A DNA stretch of 64,000 bases, taken from NCBI GenBank assembly GCA_947492745.1, contig CANLOE010000006.1:58294-122293 (forward strand). Reading direction: 5' to 3'. The stretch comes from an uncultured Cyclobacteriaceae bacterium (GTDB lineage: Bacteria > Bacteroidota > Bacteroidia > Cytophagales > Cyclobacteriaceae). The first letter of the stretch is position 1; each line of letters opens with the position of its first letter. Shown in pieces: positions 62,190 to 64,000 of this stretch. Under the pieces are notes generated by a model, which was given only the letters and a program-made list of their open reading frames with translations, made no database searches and was not told where the DNA came from. Made by a program: the position numbers and the translations under genes.

Positions 62190-64000
62190 ATGACCCCTAA
62201 GTCAAATATACTTTCGTTGATTTGCACTATTTATATGGCTTTCTTTATGATAGGCATACCCGCATATGCTCAGGTAGCCATCACCAAAGCCACAGGAGCC
62301 GAGAGTTTTTGTGTAGACCTAAATCCCGGGAGTGGTTACGTGCCCTTGAGCGATATCGTGATTGCTGAGAGTATGATGGGCGATTTTACTGACGATGCGG
62401 GTATCCGACAGCTTGTTCTTGACTTTGATGCTGCTGGATTTGAGTTTGACCCGACTGCCGGTAGTCTATTCATTTCAGGGGCAGGCCTTACCTTGAGTTC
62501 GTTTTTGGTGACGACAACTACCGTAACGATAGAATACTCCATAGATGCCAGCAGTACCGTTTCGCTCAACAGATTCACGATAAGCAACCTTAGGGTCAAA
62601 TCTACTTCAAGTACCTTAGGAGCGCGGATACAGCGCTCTACCGTTTCGGGTCCTGTGGTCAATAATGCAGACCTGACAGGACTGACGCCGGGTAGTACAA
62701 CCGCACTTGCCGATATGAACAGCTATGATAGCCCGAACATAGGTCTGACCGTACTTCCTGACAATGCTGCCATCTGCGAAAATGCTACACTGGACGTAAC
62801 CATTGTTGCTTCATCTCCAGGGTATTATTATCAGTTGAAAGACCAGCTGGATAATGTTCTAAGTCCCCTGATCCTTGGGACGGGAGGGAACCTGATCATA
62901 ACCTCTACTTCGATAGGAACAACCGTGACCGATATTCAGGTAGAAGTATTGGCTTCATCCCCTTCCAGCGACTGCAAAGCCACACTGACGGACCAAATTG
63001 GGATATCCTTTGAAAGTGCCCCCAGCATAACAACAGACCCTATGGATAGAATCATATGCGCTGGCAACGCTACCACGTTTTCGGTCGTCGCTACAGGGGA
63101 TGGCCTTGGACCTAATGATTACCAGTGGCAGATCAGTACCGATGGAGGGGCAACATTCACTGATCTGAGCGAATCAGTACCCTATAGCGGTACCATGACC
63201 TCTACACTTGCTATAGCAAGTGTCAATGCCGCTATGAGCGGGTACTTGTACCGTGTCTCTGCAATGGGCAATTGCGCACCGAATGCTACCGGCAACCAGG
63301 CACTGCTCAGTGTTAACGAGCCTCCTTCTATCTTAAGTGATCCTTCGGATGCGACCATTTGTTCTGGAGGTTCCGTTTCCTTTTCGGTGACAGCTTCAGG
63401 AACTATGCCTACTTATCAATGGCAGGTAGACACGGGAGGAGGATATGTGGATTTGGCAAACGGAGGTATTTATTCTGGGGTAAATACCGCCTCTCTTAAC
63501 CTCAATGGTGTTTCTGCCAGCGAAGATAGTTATGGCTATAGAGCAGTGGTCATGGTATCCTGCGGTGCGGCTGTAACGTCCTCTCCCTCTATCCTGAGTG
63601 TTGATGCCAATCCCGTGGCCTTTCTTACAGGTTCAACTTCAGTTTGCTCAGGAGCCTCAGCCGATATTACCGTCAGTGCCAGTGGTGTAGATCCTTTTGA
63701 TATCAGTTACACCGATGGGAGTACAACTTTCAATCTGTTACGAATCAGTAACGGGCATACGATTAGTGTAAGTCCTACTTCGACAACAATGTATCAGCTG
63801 GTAAGTATTGCGAATAGTAATACTCCCATGTGTACTGGAAATGCCAGTGGCACGGCGACGGTCACGGTGAACGACCTGCCAACGGGCGACCTGACGGGTA
63901 CGGTGAGCATTTGTTCGGGAGACGCGGCCGGCCTTCGTTTCGACCTGACGGGCAACGGTCCCTTCGATGCGACCTATAGCGACGGTACGAGCAGCTTTCT
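62190..64000 (+). CDS. Large secreted surface protein with Ig-like repeats, cut by the window edge
   Basis: The frame is open from ATG 62190 (in-frame ATGs also at 62166 and earlier) to the window end, at least 603 codons. A signal peptide is clear: ILSLICTIYMAFFMIGIPAY then AQ. A unique N-terminal domain of about 150 residues is followed by Ig-like repeats with the Bacteroidota adhesin pattern: YQWQIST, TICSGGSVSFSVTASG, TYQWQVDTGGGYVDL and VCSGASADITVSASG, each unit 80-90 residues. Such proteins are usually exported by the type IX system via a C-terminal domain, which lies outside the window. The last 160 bp are far richer in G+C than the rest. Confidence 0.85.
   Translation, partial: MTPKSNILSLICTIYMAFFMIGIPAYAQVAITKATGAESFCVDLNPGSGYVPLSDIVIAESMMGDFTDDAGIRQLVLDFDAAGFEFDPTAGSLFISGAGLTLSSFLVTTTTVTIEYSIDASSTVSLNRFTISNLRVKSTSSTLGARIQRSTVSGPVVNNADLTGLTPGSTTALADMNSYDSPNIGLTVLPDNAAICENATLDVTIVASSPGYYYQLKDQLDNVLSPLILGTGGNLIITSTSIGTTVTDIQVEVLASSPSSDCKATLTDQIGISFESAPSITTDPMDRIICAGNATTFSVVATGDGLGPNDYQWQISTDGGATFTDLSESVPYSGTMTSTLAIASVNAAMSGYLYRVSAMGNCAPNATGNQALLSVNEPPSILSDPSDATICSGGSVSFSVTASGTMPTYQWQVDTGGGYVDLANGGIYSGVNTASLNLNGVSASEDSYGYRAVVMVSCGAAVTSSPSILSVDANPVAFLTGSTSVCSGASADITVSASGVDPFDISYTDGSTTFNLLRISNGHTISVSPTSTTMYQLVSIANSNTPMCTGNASGTATVTVNDLPTGDLTGTVSICSGDAAGLRFDLTGNGPFDATYSDGTSSF

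Noticed and set aside
1..64000. Search for tRNA genes, rRNA, prophage, integrase or restriction-modification genes
   Set aside because: No cloverleaf-like sequence with a GGTTCGA-type arm in a proper context was seen in the gaps, and no gene product of those classes was recognised.

Overview
ORGANISM. The window looks like a chromosomal segment of a Bacteroidota bacterium, most likely order Cytophagales (inference; no rRNA is present). Reasons: roughly 40% G+C, Bacteroidota-type gene sets (FecI/FecR sigma/anti-sigma pair, DUF4369 thioredoxin lipoprotein, DUF4159 protein, tandem M23 peptidases next to alaS, OmpH family protein, menaquinone MenC, ATP-dependent PEP carboxykinase), many lipoproteins and outer-membrane beta-barrels, and a large surface protein with Ig-like repeats. 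No tRNA, rRNA, CRISPR array, prophage or transposase gene was found. LAYOUT. 1-1.2 kb: minus-strand thiamine genes (thiS, start of thiC) behind a TPP riboswitch. 1.5-4 kb: ECF sigma factor, FecR-type anti-sigma factor and bactofilin. 4-9 kb: HMG-CoA lyase, a TPR protein, dprA, a MerR regulator and a CapA-like lipoprotein. 9-17 kb: two tandem M23 peptidases divergent from alaS, then gatB and a thioredoxin lipoprotein. 17-33 kb: housekeeping genes (queA, menC, bcp, FAH hydrolase, M48 peptidase, epsilon-like exonuclease, mpl), plus a protein with three TIR-like segments. 33-44 kb: dnaB behind a cluster of DnaA-box-like sites, a quinone oxidoreductase, etfB-etfA, a bifunctional nuclease and nucleoside and sodium-solute transporters. 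45-51 kb: an OPT transporter and pckA, surrounded by repeats. 53-64 kb: a same-strand block with a transporter-like/HEAT/cyclic-nucleotide-fold fusion, a membrane-spanning STAND NTPase with WD40 repeats, a beta-barrel, a seven-repeat propeller lipoprotein, and the start of a giant Ig-like repeat surface protein. REPEATS. Intergenic DNA is crowded with at least six families of short elements (about 150-220 bp, called R1-R6 here) with terminal inverted repeats, most of them foldback in structure and without coding capacity. The clearest case is at 50995-51547: R3 has inserted into R2, which has inserted into R1, and duplicated target bases are visible at each level. Four R3 copies are all exactly 159 bp and flanked by TTA or TAA duplications. 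HOW THE GENES MAY WORK TOGETHER. The 53-64 kb block is the best candidate for an unusual system. The STAND protein has one membrane segment between its cytosolic-type NTPase and its WD40 domain. That would place the WD40 propeller in the periplasm, next to a co-translated outer-membrane barrel and propeller lipoprotein. This suggests an envelope-spanning switch linked to a surface adhesin, but that is inference only.
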